The notes below the pieces were generated by a model that was not told the origin of the DNA, did not search any database, and saw only the letters and a list, made by a program, of their open reading frames with translations. From Dictyoglomus thermophilum H-6-12 (GTDB lineage: Bacteria > Dictyoglomota > Dictyoglomia > Dictyoglomales > Dictyoglomaceae), in the NCBI RefSeq assembly GCF_000020965.1, contig NC_011297.1, positions 944,387 to 1,008,386 on the forward strand: a stretch of 64,000 nucleotides of DNA, given 5' to 3'. Made by a program: the position numbers and the translations under genes. Positions 53,987 through 63,227 of this stretch are shown in pieces. The stretch's first letter is position 1; every line of letters begins with the position of its first letter.

Positions 53987-55258
53987 ATGAATATTTCTGA
54001 AATTGAATTAAAAAATGGGTTAAAAATTATTCATGATTATACACCCTCTAGAAAGACCATAAATATAATAGTAGCTGTTAAAGTTGGATCAAGACATGAG
54101 GAAAAAAAAGAACATGGTCTTGCTCACTTTGTAGAGCATCTTTTGTTTAAAAACAATTCTGAAAGAGGGATAGATGAGATACGAAAAGAAGTTGATCAGC
54201 TAGGTGGAGAACTTAATGCTTTCACGACAAAAGAGGTAACCTATTTTACTTTGAAAATATTGAGTTATCATTTTGTTAAGGGGGTAAAGCTTCTTAGTGA
54301 TATTATTTTAAAGCCTCAATTTTCAGATGATGAGATAAATTTAGAGAAATTAGTAGTTAAAGAAGAAATTAGAATGTATAAGGATTCCCCTGAAGAATTA
54401 GTATTTGATAATTTTTTTAAGGCTTCTTGGGATAGTCATCCATTGGTCAGAGAAATATTAGGTACAGAAAAATCTGTTACAAGTTTTGATAAAGATCTTA
54501 TAATTTCTTTTTATAACAAGCATTACAGAACAGATAATATGATTGTGGGAGTAAGCGGGGATGTATCTTCAAAAAAAGTAGAGGAGGTTTTTGCAAACTA
54601 TTTTTATAAAAATGATGTGAATAACCTTTTAAGAACTATTAACCAAAAACCTCCAAAGTATAGACCAAGATCAATATTTTTAAAGAGGAATTTTGAACAA
54701 GTACAGATATTGTGGGGAACAGAAGGTTATATTCCTGGAGATCCTCGAAGGGAGTCTCTTGCTCTGCTTTCAGTAAGTCTTGGAGGTGGTATAAGTTCAA
54801 GATTATTTAGAGAACTAAGAGAAAAAAAGGGGCTTGTTTATAACGTAGAAACTCAACTTTTAACTTTCAAAGATGCCTCCCTGTTTGGCATTTATACTGC
54901 AACTGCTCCCCAAACAGTAGTTGAGACTTTTCAGACTTTGCTTCAAGAAAGAGAAAACTTGCTCAAAAATGGGATATCTAAAGAGGAATTGGATCTTGCT
55001 AAAAGACAAACAATAAATAGTATTTTAATGGCTATAGAAAGTCCTTCTCAGAGACTATTTTATCTTTTAGATTCTTATCTTGTGTATGGAAAGATTATTC
55101 CTTGGCTTGACAAAATAAGGAAAATAAGAAAAGTAACTGTAGGAGATGTTAATGATACCATTAGGGATATTTTTAATAGACCTTTTTCCATATCTGTGGT
55201 GGGGCCTATAAACTCTCAACATAAAGATGTTTTAAAGGGGGAAATTAAAAATGATTAA
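53987..55258 (+). CDS. M16 family zinc peptidase (MlpA-like)
   Basis: The 423-residue protein is a pitrilysin/processing-peptidase-type enzyme. The inverted zinc motif HxxEH is His47-Glu50-His51 (AHFVEHLLF), and the distal Glu lies in the [15 protein letters not shown] helix. The C-terminal half has the [13 protein letters not shown] segment of the second M16 domain. In Bacillus a similar gene (mlpA/ymxG) follows pnp. The substrate is unknown. Its end overlaps dapB by eight bases. Confidence 0.93.
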
Positions 55259-56057
55259 GACTATCTTATTTGGAGCTTGTGGAAAAATGGGAAGAGTTAT
55301 AGGAAAAGCATTAATTGATGCTGTAGATATCGAACTTGTAGGAGCAATAGACCCATACTTTAAAGGCGAAAAATATGAGAAAATTATTGGGACAGATAAA
55401 ATTTCTCTTGAAGTTTTAGGAAGTATAGAAGAATTGAAAGAGGATTTTGACGTAGCCGTAGACTTTACTAATGCTGAAGCAGCCTATCAAAATATAAAAA
55501 AGATTTTACAGATGGGAAAAAGAATGGTGGTAGGAACTACGGGACTTACTCAGGAGATGATAAATGAATTTAAAGACCTTGCAGTAAAGAACAATACGGC
55601 AATTTTAATTGCGCCTAATTTTGCATTAGGAGCTGTATTAATGATACAACTCGCCAAACAAGTTGTAAAATATTTTCCAGATGTGGAGATTATTGAACTA
55701 CATCATAATGAAAAAGCTGATGCTCCTTCTGGCACAGCAATTTTAACCGCAGAAATACTTTCCGAAGAGATGAAAAAACATAACTTAACCCATAAGGACG
55801 CAACAAAAGTTGAAAAATTACCAGGTTCTCGTGGCGGAAAACTGGACTCAATAAATATACATAGTGTTAGATTACCTGGTTTAGTTGCTCATCAAGAGAT
55901 TATATTTGGGGGGCTCGGTCAGACTTTAAGTATAAGACACGATGCTCTTAGTAGAGAATGTTATATCCCTGGAGTATTAATGGCCATCAGAGAGATAATT
56001 AAGAGAGAAGGTTTCTTTTATGGGCTCGAATCTTTTCTAAATAGGGAGGAGGCTTAG
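55251..56057 (+). CDS. dapB: 4-hydroxy-tetrahydrodipicolinate reductase
   Basis: DapB is the second step of the diaminopimelate/lysine branch. The 268 residues show the nucleotide-binding [28 protein letters not shown] and the catalytic [15 protein letters not shown]. dapA follows after four bases. It supplies lysine and the peptidoglycan cross-link amino acid. Confidence 0.96.
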
Positions 56058-56061
56058 AATT

Positions 56062-56958
56062 ATGGTTCATTTTGGTAGTTTGATAACAGCAATGATAACT
56101 CCTTTTGACGAATATGGGGAAATTAACTGGAGTGAGGTTGACAGAATTGTAGAAAAGTTAATTGAAGATGGAAGCGATAGTATTCTTGTCTCTGGAACTA
56201 CAGGGGAAGCTCCTACTTTGTCTAAAGAAGAAAAGTTAGCACTTTTTGAGAGAGTAAAGAAGATAGCAGGAAATAGGGCTAAAGTTATTGCTGGAACTAC
56301 CAATTATTGTACAAAAGAGTCTGTAGAGCTTACAAAAGAAGCTGAAAAAATAGGAGTTGATGGTATTTTAGCTACTGCTCCTTATTATAACAAACCCCCA
56401 CAGGATGGTTTATATCTACATTTTGCTAAAATTGCCTCTGAAACTTCTTTACCAATTATAGTATACAACATACCTTCGAGAACTGCAGTAAATATCCTTC
56501 CTGAAACTTTAAAGAGATTAGCCCAAGATTGTCCAAATATTGTAGGAGTAAAAGAAGCAAGTGGAGATATTAACCAAATTGCAATGATAAGAAGGCTTTT
56601 ACCACGTCCCTTCTTGCTGTATAGTGGTGATGACTCTATGACCCTTCCATTACTCAGTGTAGGAGGGGATGGGGTAATAAGTGTAGCCTCTCACATAGTA
56701 GGAAAAGAGATAAAAGAAATGATAAATAGTTATTTCAGTGGTAATGTGGAAAAAGCTGCAGAGTTGCATCTTAAGCTTTTACCTATATTTAAAGGGTTGT
56801 TCTTAACTACGAATCCTATCCCCTTAAAAGAAGCTCTTAATCTACTTGGATACAAAGTAGGAAAATGTAGATTACCATTATCCCCTATAGATAGTAAGAA
56901 TAGAGCTGAGCTGATAAAAATTCTAAAGGAGTACGGTTTTCAGATAAATGAGGCATAG
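56062..56958 (+). CDS. dapA: 4-hydroxy-tetrahydrodipicolinate synthase
   Basis: DapA condenses pyruvate with aspartate semialdehyde. The 298-residue barrel has SGTTGE, Tyr135 in VYNIPSR and the Schiff-base Lys164 in VGVKEASGD. The length is normal. Its end overlaps rnj by 11 bases. Confidence 0.96.
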   Translation: MVHFGSLITAMITPFDEYGEINWSEVDRIVEKLIEDGSDSILVSGTTGEAPTLSKEEKLALFERVKKIAGNRAKVIAGTTNYCTKESVELTKEAEKIGVDGILATAPYYNKPPQDGLYLHFAKIASETSLPIIVYNIPSRTAVNILPETLKRLAQDCPNIVGVKEASGDINQIAMIRRLLPRPFLLYSGDDSMTLPLLSVGGDGVISVASHIVGKEIKEMINSYFSGNVEKAAELHLKLLPIFKGLFLTTNPIPLKEALNLLGYKVGKCRLPLSPIDSKNRAELIKILKEYGFQINEA

Positions 56959-58594
56959 GCTGAAAATTATTCCTATTGGTGGTTTTGGAGAAATTGGTAA
57001 AAATATGCTTCTTCTCCAGTACGGGGATACTATTATTGTAATAGATGCTGGTTTAATGTTCCCCGATGGAGATATGCTTGGTATTGACTTTGTTATCCCT
57101 GATATATCTTATCTGATTTCTAATAAAGACAAAGTTAAAGCGTTAATTCTTACTCATGGGCATGAGGATCATATAGGAGCTCTTCAATACTTATTAAAAG
57201 ACTTAGATATTCCTATCTATGGAACTCCCTTGACCCTTGGTTTGGTGGAAAAAAAATTAGAAGAATTTAGGCTTAAAGCTAATCTTAATAAGATTAAACC
57301 TAATGATACCATAACTATAGGTCCTTTTACCATCGAGACCTTTAGACAAACTCATAGCATTCCCGATACCATTGGACTTGCTATAACTACTCCTGTTGGT
57401 TTAATTGTAATAAGTGGTGATTTTAAACTTGATCAGACGCCTATAGATGGTAATCCTCCTGATTTTAATAAATTAGTAGAGTTTGGAAAAAGAGGAGTGC
57501 TTGCTCTATTCTGTGATAGTACAAATGTAGAACAACCTGGAATAACACCATCAGAAAGTTTGGTAAAAAGTTCTTTTGAGAACATATTCAATTCTACTAA
57601 AAGCAGAATATTTCTTGTTACTTTTGCTTCTAATTTCCATCGTATTCAACAAGCAGTAGATATGGCATTAAAATTTGGTAGAAAGGTTGCTATAGCTGGA
57701 AAAAGTTTAATAACCAACATAGAAGTTGCTAAAAGATTAGGATATATAAACATTCCGGATGATATTATGATAAACATAAAAGATGTTAATAATCTTCCTG
57801 ATGAAAAAGTTCTTGTTCTTACAACAGGAAGTCAAGGAGAGCCATATTCAGCCTTGTCTCTTCTTACAAACCATTCTTATAAACAACTCTCTCTTCGGCC
57901 AGGAGATACTGTAATATTATCTACTAAACCCATACCTGGAAATGAGGTTATGGTTTACAGAATGGTAGATCAATTATTTAGAAAAGGTGTAGAAGTCATA
58001 TATGGTAAAGACGCAGGAGTTCATGTTTCAGGGCATGCTGCTCAAGAGGAAGTGAAAATGTTTATAAATTTGTTAAAGCCCAAATACCTTATCCCTTATC
58101 ATGGAGAGTATAGACATTTAGCTCTTCTCAAGAAAATAGGTTTGGAGCTAGGTATTCCTAAGGATCACATAATAATAATAGAAAATGGTACTATTTTGGA
58201 GTTTGAGGATGGAAGAGCAATAACAGATGGTAAAATTAGTTTAAATAATATATATGTAGATGGTCTTAGTATTGGAGACGTAGGAAACATTATTTTAATG
58301 GAGAGAAAAAGATTAGCTGAGGATGGAGTCCTGATCGTAGGGGTTCTTATTGACAGTGAAACAGGTCTTATTTTAGATGGACCAGAGATCATCTCAAAAG
58401 GTTTTATATTTGTAAAAGATTCGGAGGAGCTTATAGAGATAGCAAGAGAAAGAGTGAGAGAGGTTTTTAGAAAGAAAGCTGGAAAAAATGGCAATATAAA
58501 CAAAGAGGCTCTTGTCAAGGAAACTCTTGAGAATTTTTTTAATGAAGAGTTAAAAAGAAAACCTGTGATTATACCTCTAGTGTGGGAAATTTAG
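56948..58594 (+). CDS. rnj: Ribonuclease J
   Basis: RNase J is an endo- and 5'-3' exoribonuclease of the metallo-beta-lactamase/beta-CASP type. The 548 residues show GGFGEIGKNM, the zinc motif HGHEDH (HxHxDH), SGDFKLD and HVSGHAAQEE plus PYHGEYRHL. The position after dapA and before ftsK resembles that of rnjB in Bacillus. Confidence 0.95.
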   Translation: MRHRLKIIPIGGFGEIGKNMLLLQYGDTIIVIDAGLMFPDGDMLGIDFVIPDISYLISNKDKVKALILTHGHEDHIGALQYLLKDLDIPIYGTPLTLGLVEKKLEEFRLKANLNKIKPNDTITIGPFTIETFRQTHSIPDTIGLAITTPVGLIVISGDFKLDQTPIDGNPPDFNKLVEFGKRGVLALFCDSTNVEQPGITPSESLVKSSFENIFNSTKSRIFLVTFASNFHRIQQAVDMALKFGRKVAIAGKSLITNIEVAKRLGYINIPDDIMINIKDVNNLPDEKVLVLTTGSQGEPYSALSLLTNHSYKQLSLRPGDTVILSTKPIPGNEVMVYRMVDQLFRKGVEVIYGKDAGVHVSGHAAQEEVKMFINLLKPKYLIPYHGEYRHLALLKKIGLELGIPKDHIIIIENGTILEFEDGRAITDGKISLNNIYVDGLSIGDVGNIILMERKRLAEDGVLIVGVLIDSETGLILDGPEIISKGFIFVKDSEELIEIARERVREVFRKKAGKNGNINKEALVKETLENFFNEELKRKPVIIPLVWEI

Positions 58595-58598
58595 AAAG

Positions 58599-60557
58599 AT
58601 GGAAAAGAGAAAATTGGTTGGTATTTTTCTAATCTGCATAAATATATTTGGTTTTTTATCTTGGTTATTTCCAGAGTCAAGTGGGGTTCTGGGTAGAATT
58701 TTTGTTGACTTTTTGAAAAATTTCTTTGGCATATATCTAATTCCATTTGTTGTCATTCAAGGCCTTGCCATATATTATCTTTTAAGAGGAAAAATCCTTG
58801 AAAAAGAATTTCTGGCATTAGTACTTTATCTTATTTCTTTATTTAGCCTTTTTACTGTTTTTATAAAATTTTTCAATTTATATAAATATGAAGGAGAATT
58901 AGGAAGACTTTTACTTAATATATTCCCTTACATTGGCTTTTTTGGATATATTATATTTTCTGTTGCTACACTTACGATTGCTGTTTTTTTGCTTCCACCA
59001 CCTAAGTCTAAAGTTAGTATAAAAAAGGAAAAAAACAAAAAGGTAAATTTAGACTTAGAAACTCAAAAAATCTCTGATAGATCTTTTGAGAAGACAACAA
59101 AAAAAACCTCAAAAGAGAGTAATCAAATAACTTCTTATATAGAAAGAAAGACTAAGTTAGACTTTTCAATTCCCACATCTATCTTGTCATATTCTGCTCC
59201 CAGTAAAGCTGAGCTCGAGGATTATGAGCAAATAGCCAAAAATTTAGAAGAAACTCTAAAAAGCTTTAAGGTGGATGCAAAGGTGCAAGATTGGAATATA
59301 GGACCCTCTGTTATTAGATATAACATCACTCTTGCTCCTGGCACAAGGGTAAGTAAGGTCTTAAATTTATCAAATGATATTGCTCTTGCCCTTGCTGTTC
59401 CAAGTGTAAGGTTTGAAGCTCCTGTTCCAGGAAAATCGGTTGTAGGAGTAGAAATCCCGAGAAGAAAACCCGTAAAAGTATATCTAAGAGAAATATTAGA
59501 AAGCGATGCTTTTATAGAGTCAAAACATCCACTAACCTTTGCTCTTGGTAAAGATCTTATAGGTAATATAAAGGTTGCAAATCTATCTGAAGTATTACAT
59601 CTTTTAATTGCAGGAACCACGGGTTCAGGTAAGAGTATGTTTATAAACGCTTTAATTATAAGTCTTCTTTATAAGAATACACCTGAAACTTTAAATCTAC
59701 TTATGATAGACCCTAAAAGAGTAGAGCTTTCCATTTACAATAAGCTTATGGGTAGATATCTGAGACACCCAGTAGTTACAGAGCCTAAAAAGGCTGTATT
59801 CGCTCTTAAATGGGCTGTTGGAGAGATGGAAAGAAGATATGAGATTTTTGAAAAAAATGAGGTAAGAAATATAGAGGAGTATAAAAATCTAAACGAAAAA
59901 GAAAACTTACCATATATTGTAATAATCATCGATGAGTTAAATGATCTAATGATGACCTCTCCTAAGGAGATAGAAGACTTAATATGTAGATTGGCTCAAA
60001 AAGCACGAGCTGCTGGGATTCACCTAGTAGTAGCAACTCAAAGACCTTCAGTAGATGTTATAACTGGCTTAATTAAGGCTAATATTCCTTCAAGGATTGC
60101 TTTTGCAGTATCCTCTCAAATAGATTCAAGAATAATATTGGATGATAGCGGAGCAGAAAAATTAATTGGTAAAGGAGATATGCTCTACCAACCTATAACC
60201 AGTGGACATCCTATAAGACTTCAAGCGCCATACGTGGACGAAAAAGATATTAAGAATGTAGTTAATTATATTTTAGAAAATGTTCCAGAAATCTCTGTAG
60301 AACCTATATCCCTTGAAAGTCTTGAACAGGAAGAAGAAAGAGAAGAGATCTCAGAGTTTAGTGATCCATTACTTCCTCAGGTAATTGAGCTTTTAAAAGG
60401 AAGAAAAATTATATCCACTTCGTATATTCAAAGAAAGTTTAGTATAGGTTATAATAGAGCAGCAAGACTTTTAGATATATTAGAAGAAAAAGGATACGTT
60501 GCCTCTCAGGGAGAGGGAAAACCAAGAAAAGTTTTGCGGGGAGGTGATGAGATTTAA
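58599..60557 (+). CDS. ftsK: DNA translocase FtsK/SpoIIIE
   Basis: FtsK pumps chromosomal DNA across the closing septum. The 652 residues have four N-terminal membrane helices (about 5-130), a charged linker, then the motor: GTTGSGKS (Walker A), IVIIIDELNDLMM (Walker B) and AARAAGIHLVVATQRPSVD. The C-terminal gamma winged-helix domain (QRKFSIGYNRAARLLDIL) reads orienting sequences. The linker is short, as in SpoIIIE. The start lies four bases after rnj. Confidence 0.96.
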   Translation: MEKRKLVGIFLICINIFGFLSWLFPESSGVLGRIFVDFLKNFFGIYLIPFVVIQGLAIYYLLRGKILEKEFLALVLYLISLFSLFTVFIKFFNLYKYEGELGRLLLNIFPYIGFFGYIIFSVATLTIAVFLLPPPKSKVSIKKEKNKKVNLDLETQKISDRSFEKTTKKTSKESNQITSYIERKTKLDFSIPTSILSYSAPSKAELEDYEQIAKNLEETLKSFKVDAKVQDWNIGPSVIRYNITLAPGTRVSKVLNLSNDIALALAVPSVRFEAPVPGKSVVGVEIPRRKPVKVYLREILESDAFIESKHPLTFALGKDLIGNIKVANLSEVLHLLIAGTTGSGKSMFINALIISLLYKNTPETLNLLMIDPKRVELSIYNKLMGRYLRHPVVTEPKKAVFALKWAVGEMERRYEIFEKNEVRNIEEYKNLNEKENLPYIVIIIDELNDLMMTSPKEIEDLICRLAQKARAAGIHLVVATQRPSVDVITGLIKANIPSRIAFAVSSQIDSRIILDDSGAEKLIGKGDMLYQPITSGHPIRLQAPYVDEKDIKNVVNYILENVPEISVEPISLESLEQEEEREEISEFSDPLLPQVIELLKGRKIISTSYIQRKFSIGYNRAARLLDILEEKGYVASQGEGKPRKVLRGGDEI

Positions 60558-60573
60558 AGATTTCAAGTCTATT

Positions 60574-60585
60574 TTGTGTACACAA
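60574..60585. promoter_or_regulatory. Palindrome at the BMP operon promoter (possible operator)
   Basis: TTGTGTACACAA is a perfect 12-base palindrome. It lies eight bases before TATACT (60594-60599), covering the spacer and part of the -35 region of the only visible promoter for the following gene, which has a weak -35. The geometry suits a repressor site. Confidence 0.45.
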
Positions 60586-60619
60586 CCAAATACTATACTC
60601 AACGAAGGAGGTTTTTAGA

Positions 60620-61633
60620 ATGCGTAAAATTTTTGTGTTATTCCTGATTCTTTCCTTTATAGGTTTGATGAGTATTGGATTTTCAGCTAAAACTATAAGA
60701 GTAGGTATTGTTTACGATGTGGGAGGAAGAGGAGATAAATCCTTTAATGATGCTGCATATACAGGACTTCAAAGGGCTATAAAAGTCCTCAAGGTAGAAG
60801 GAAAAGATTTAGAGCCAGGGCCCGGAGGAGCAAATAGAGAAGAACTCCTTAGAACTCTTGCAGAGCAAAATTATGACTTAGTAATAGGTGTAGGTTTCCT
60901 ATTTACCGATGCTATTACAGCGGTAGCAAAAGATTTTCCAAAGGTAAAATTTGCAATCGTTGATGGAGTGATCGAAGGATTACCCAATGTATCTTCTTTA
61001 GTTTTTAATGAACATGAAGGATCCTTCCTTGTAGGAGTTATCGCAGGTTTAATGACTAAAAGTAACGTTATAGGATTTGTGGGTGGCATGGATATGCCAT
61101 TAATACACAAATTTGAAGTAGGATATAAGGCTGGAGCAATGTATGTAAATCCAAAGGTAAAGGTTTTGATAAATTACATAGGTGTTACTGGAGATGCCTT
61201 TAAAGATCCTGTAAAAGGAAAAGAATTAGCATTAGCTCAGTATAAACAAGGAGCAGATATTATTTATCACGCTTCGGGAGCTTCAGGAGAGGGAGTATTT
61301 GAAGCAGCAAAAGAGACTAATAAGTACGCCATTGGAGTAGATTCTCCTCAATCCTGGATTATGCCTGATAGAATTATAACAAGCATGTTGAAGAGAGTAG
61401 ACGTAGCAGTATATGAGACTATCAAAGATGTGAAAGAGGGTAATTTTAAGAGTGGAATAAGGGTTTTTGGTCTTAAGAACAATGGGGTTGATTATGAAAA
61501 AACTAAACTACTACCTCTTGGTGTAATACAAAAAGTTGAACAGATAAAGAAAGATATCATAGCTGGTAAAATCGTGGTACCTTATGATGATAAGACCTTT
61601 GAAGAGTTTAAGGCAAAATATTTGAAGAAGTAA
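60620..61633 (+). CDS. BMP-family (PnrA-like) substrate-binding protein
   Basis: This extracytoplasmic binding protein has 337 residues. The signal peptide (about 1-23) ends at GFSAKT without a lipobox Cys. VGIVYDVGGRGDKSFNDAAY is the BMP hallmark, and KGADIIYHASG-like (here QGADIIYHASG) and GVDSPQSW also fit. The family usually binds purine nucleosides. The ATPase and a permease follow, giving one transporter. GAAGGAGG precedes the ATG. Confidence 0.92.
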   Translation: MRKIFVLFLILSFIGLMSIGFSAKTIRVGIVYDVGGRGDKSFNDAAYTGLQRAIKVLKVEGKDLEPGPGGANREELLRTLAEQNYDLVIGVGFLFTDAITAVAKDFPKVKFAIVDGVIEGLPNVSSLVFNEHEGSFLVGVIAGLMTKSNVIGFVGGMDMPLIHKFEVGYKAGAMYVNPKVKVLINYIGVTGDAFKDPVKGKELALAQYKQGADIIYHASGASGEGVFEAAKETNKYAIGVDSPQSWIMPDRIITSMLKRVDVAVYETIKDVKEGNFKSGIRVFGLKNNGVDYEKTKLLPLGVIQKVEQIKKDIIAGKIVVPYDDKTFEEFKAKYLKK

Positions 61634-61647
61634 ATAATATTTAGATT

Positions 61648-61675
61648 AGCCCCCTCTTTATATAAAGAGGGGGCT
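61648..61675 (+). terminator. Intercistronic hairpin after the BMP gene
   Basis: AGCCCCCTCTTTA (61648-61660) pairs with TAAAGAGGGGGCT (61663-61675), a perfect 13-bp stem with a TA loop, followed only by TTA. The short T-run suggests partial termination or 3' protection of the binding-protein message, so that less ATPase/permease is made. Confidence 0.7.
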
Positions 61676-61694
61676 TTACTAAGGAGGTTTTTCT

Positions 61695-63227
61695 GTGGAA
61701 GAGATTATAAAACTTGAAGGAATAACAAAGGTTTTTCCTGGAGTTTTAGCAAATGATAATGTAAATCTTTCTATATATCCTGGAGAAATTCATGCTATTG
61801 TTGGTGAAAATGGAGCAGGAAAATCTACCTTGATGAAAATTCTTTATGGTCTTTATAAGCCAGACAAGGGAAATATTTACATTAAAGGTAAAAAAGTTAT
61901 ATTTAATTCTCCAAGGGATGCTATAGAAAATGGAATTGGTATGGTGCATCAACATTTTATGCTTATTCCTCCATTTTCAGTAATTGAAAATATAATTTTA
62001 GGATCTGAAATAAAAAATGGTATCTCTCTTGACTTTAAAAAAGCAGAAACTTTAATTAAAGAATTACTGGAAAGTACAGGTTTTAAAGTAGACTTATACG
62101 CAAAAGTTGAAAGTCTATCAGTGGGTGAAGCTCAAAGAGTAGAGATCTTGAAACTTTTATATAGAAAAGCTGAGGTTTTAATCTTAGACGAACCTACAGC
62201 AGTTCTTGCTCCTCAGGAAGTAGAGGAGCTATTCAAAATCTTAAGAAATTTATCTTCACAGGGTAAGACTATAATTTTCATATCTCATAAGCTAAATGAA
62301 GTTTTAGAAATATCCGATAGAGTTAGTGTAATGCGGAGAGGTAGATTGGTAGATACTCTTGAGACAAAAAGGACTAATAAATATCAACTTGCTCAACTCA
62401 TGGTTGGAAGAGAGGTCTTCTTAAAAGTAGAGAAAAGTAAAATCAAAAAAGGTGATGAGATATTTAGAGTAGAGAATCTATGGGTAAAAGGAAGAAAAGG
62501 TCTTGATGTGGTAAAGGGTATTTCTTTTAATGTTAGAGCAGGAGAGATTGTAGGTATTGCAGGAGTAGAAGGAAATGGACAAACCGAACTTGTAGAGAGC
62601 ATAGTGGGATTGATTCCTATACAAAAAGGAAAAATCTATGTAAGAGGAAAAGATATAACCTCGAAAACCATAAGACAAAGGCGTCTGCATATAGGTCATA
62701 TCCCCGAAGATAGACATAAAAGAGGACTTGTACTTGATTTTTCGGTTGCAGAAAATTCTATTCTTGGCTTACATTTTTATAAAGAATTTTCAAAGGGTGT
62801 TTTTCTAAATTATGAAAAGATAAATTCTCATGCTGAGAAAATTGTGAAGGAATTTGATGTAAAAACTCCAAGCATAAAGACTCCTATTAGAAATCTTTCT
62901 GGTGGAAATCAACAAAAAGTAGTGGTAGGAAGAGAGATTAGTTTTTCTCCTGATTTTTTAATAGCTTCCCAGCCTACCAGAGGATTAGACATTGGAGCTA
63001 CAGAATTCATACATCAATTATTAGTTAATTTAAGAAACCAAGGTAAGGCAATATTGTTAGTTTCAGCAGACTTGGATGAGATATTAAATTTAAGCGACAG
63101 AATTTTAGTTATGTATAATGGAGAGATAGTAGGATCTTTTGTTGAGGGTGAAGTAGATGAAAAAGAATTAGGTTATTATATGACTGGAGTTAAAAGACAG
63201 AAAGAGTTAAAGGAGGCTCTAACTTGA
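61695..63227 (+). CDS. Nucleoside-type ABC transporter, double ATPase subunit
   Basis: The 510-residue protein has two ABC domains in one chain, as in RbsA/YufO-type proteins. The first has Walker A GENGAGKSTLMKILYG and signature LSVGEAQRVEIL; the second has a degenerate Walker A GVEGNGQTELVESIVG (no P-loop Lys) and signature LSGGNQQKVVVGREI. Such asymmetry is usual for this family. The GTG start has AAGGAGG eight bases upstream. Confidence 0.93.
   Translation: MEEIIKLEGITKVFPGVLANDNVNLSIYPGEIHAIVGENGAGKSTLMKILYGLYKPDKGNIYIKGKKVIFNSPRDAIENGIGMVHQHFMLIPPFSVIENIILGSEIKNGISLDFKKAETLIKELLESTGFKVDLYAKVESLSVGEAQRVEILKLLYRKAEVLILDEPTAVLAPQEVEELFKILRNLSSQGKTIIFISHKLNEVLEISDRVSVMRRGRLVDTLETKRTNKYQLAQLMVGREVFLKVEKSKIKKGDEIFRVENLWVKGRKGLDVVKGISFNVRAGEIVGIAGVEGNGQTELVESIVGLIPIQKGKIYVRGKDITSKTIRQRRLHIGHIPEDRHKRGLVLDFSVAENSILGLHFYKEFSKGVFLNYEKINSHAEKIVKEFDVKTPSIKTPIRNLSGGNQQKVVVGREISFSPDFLIASQPTRGLDIGATEFIHQLLVNLRNQGKAILLVSADLDEILNLSDRILVMYNGEIVGSFVEGEVDEKELGYYMTGVKRQKELKEALT

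Noticed and set aside
59222-59620. 132-codon open frame antisense to ftsK
   Set aside because: No family features and fully opposite the conserved motor domain; no ribosome site before its start.
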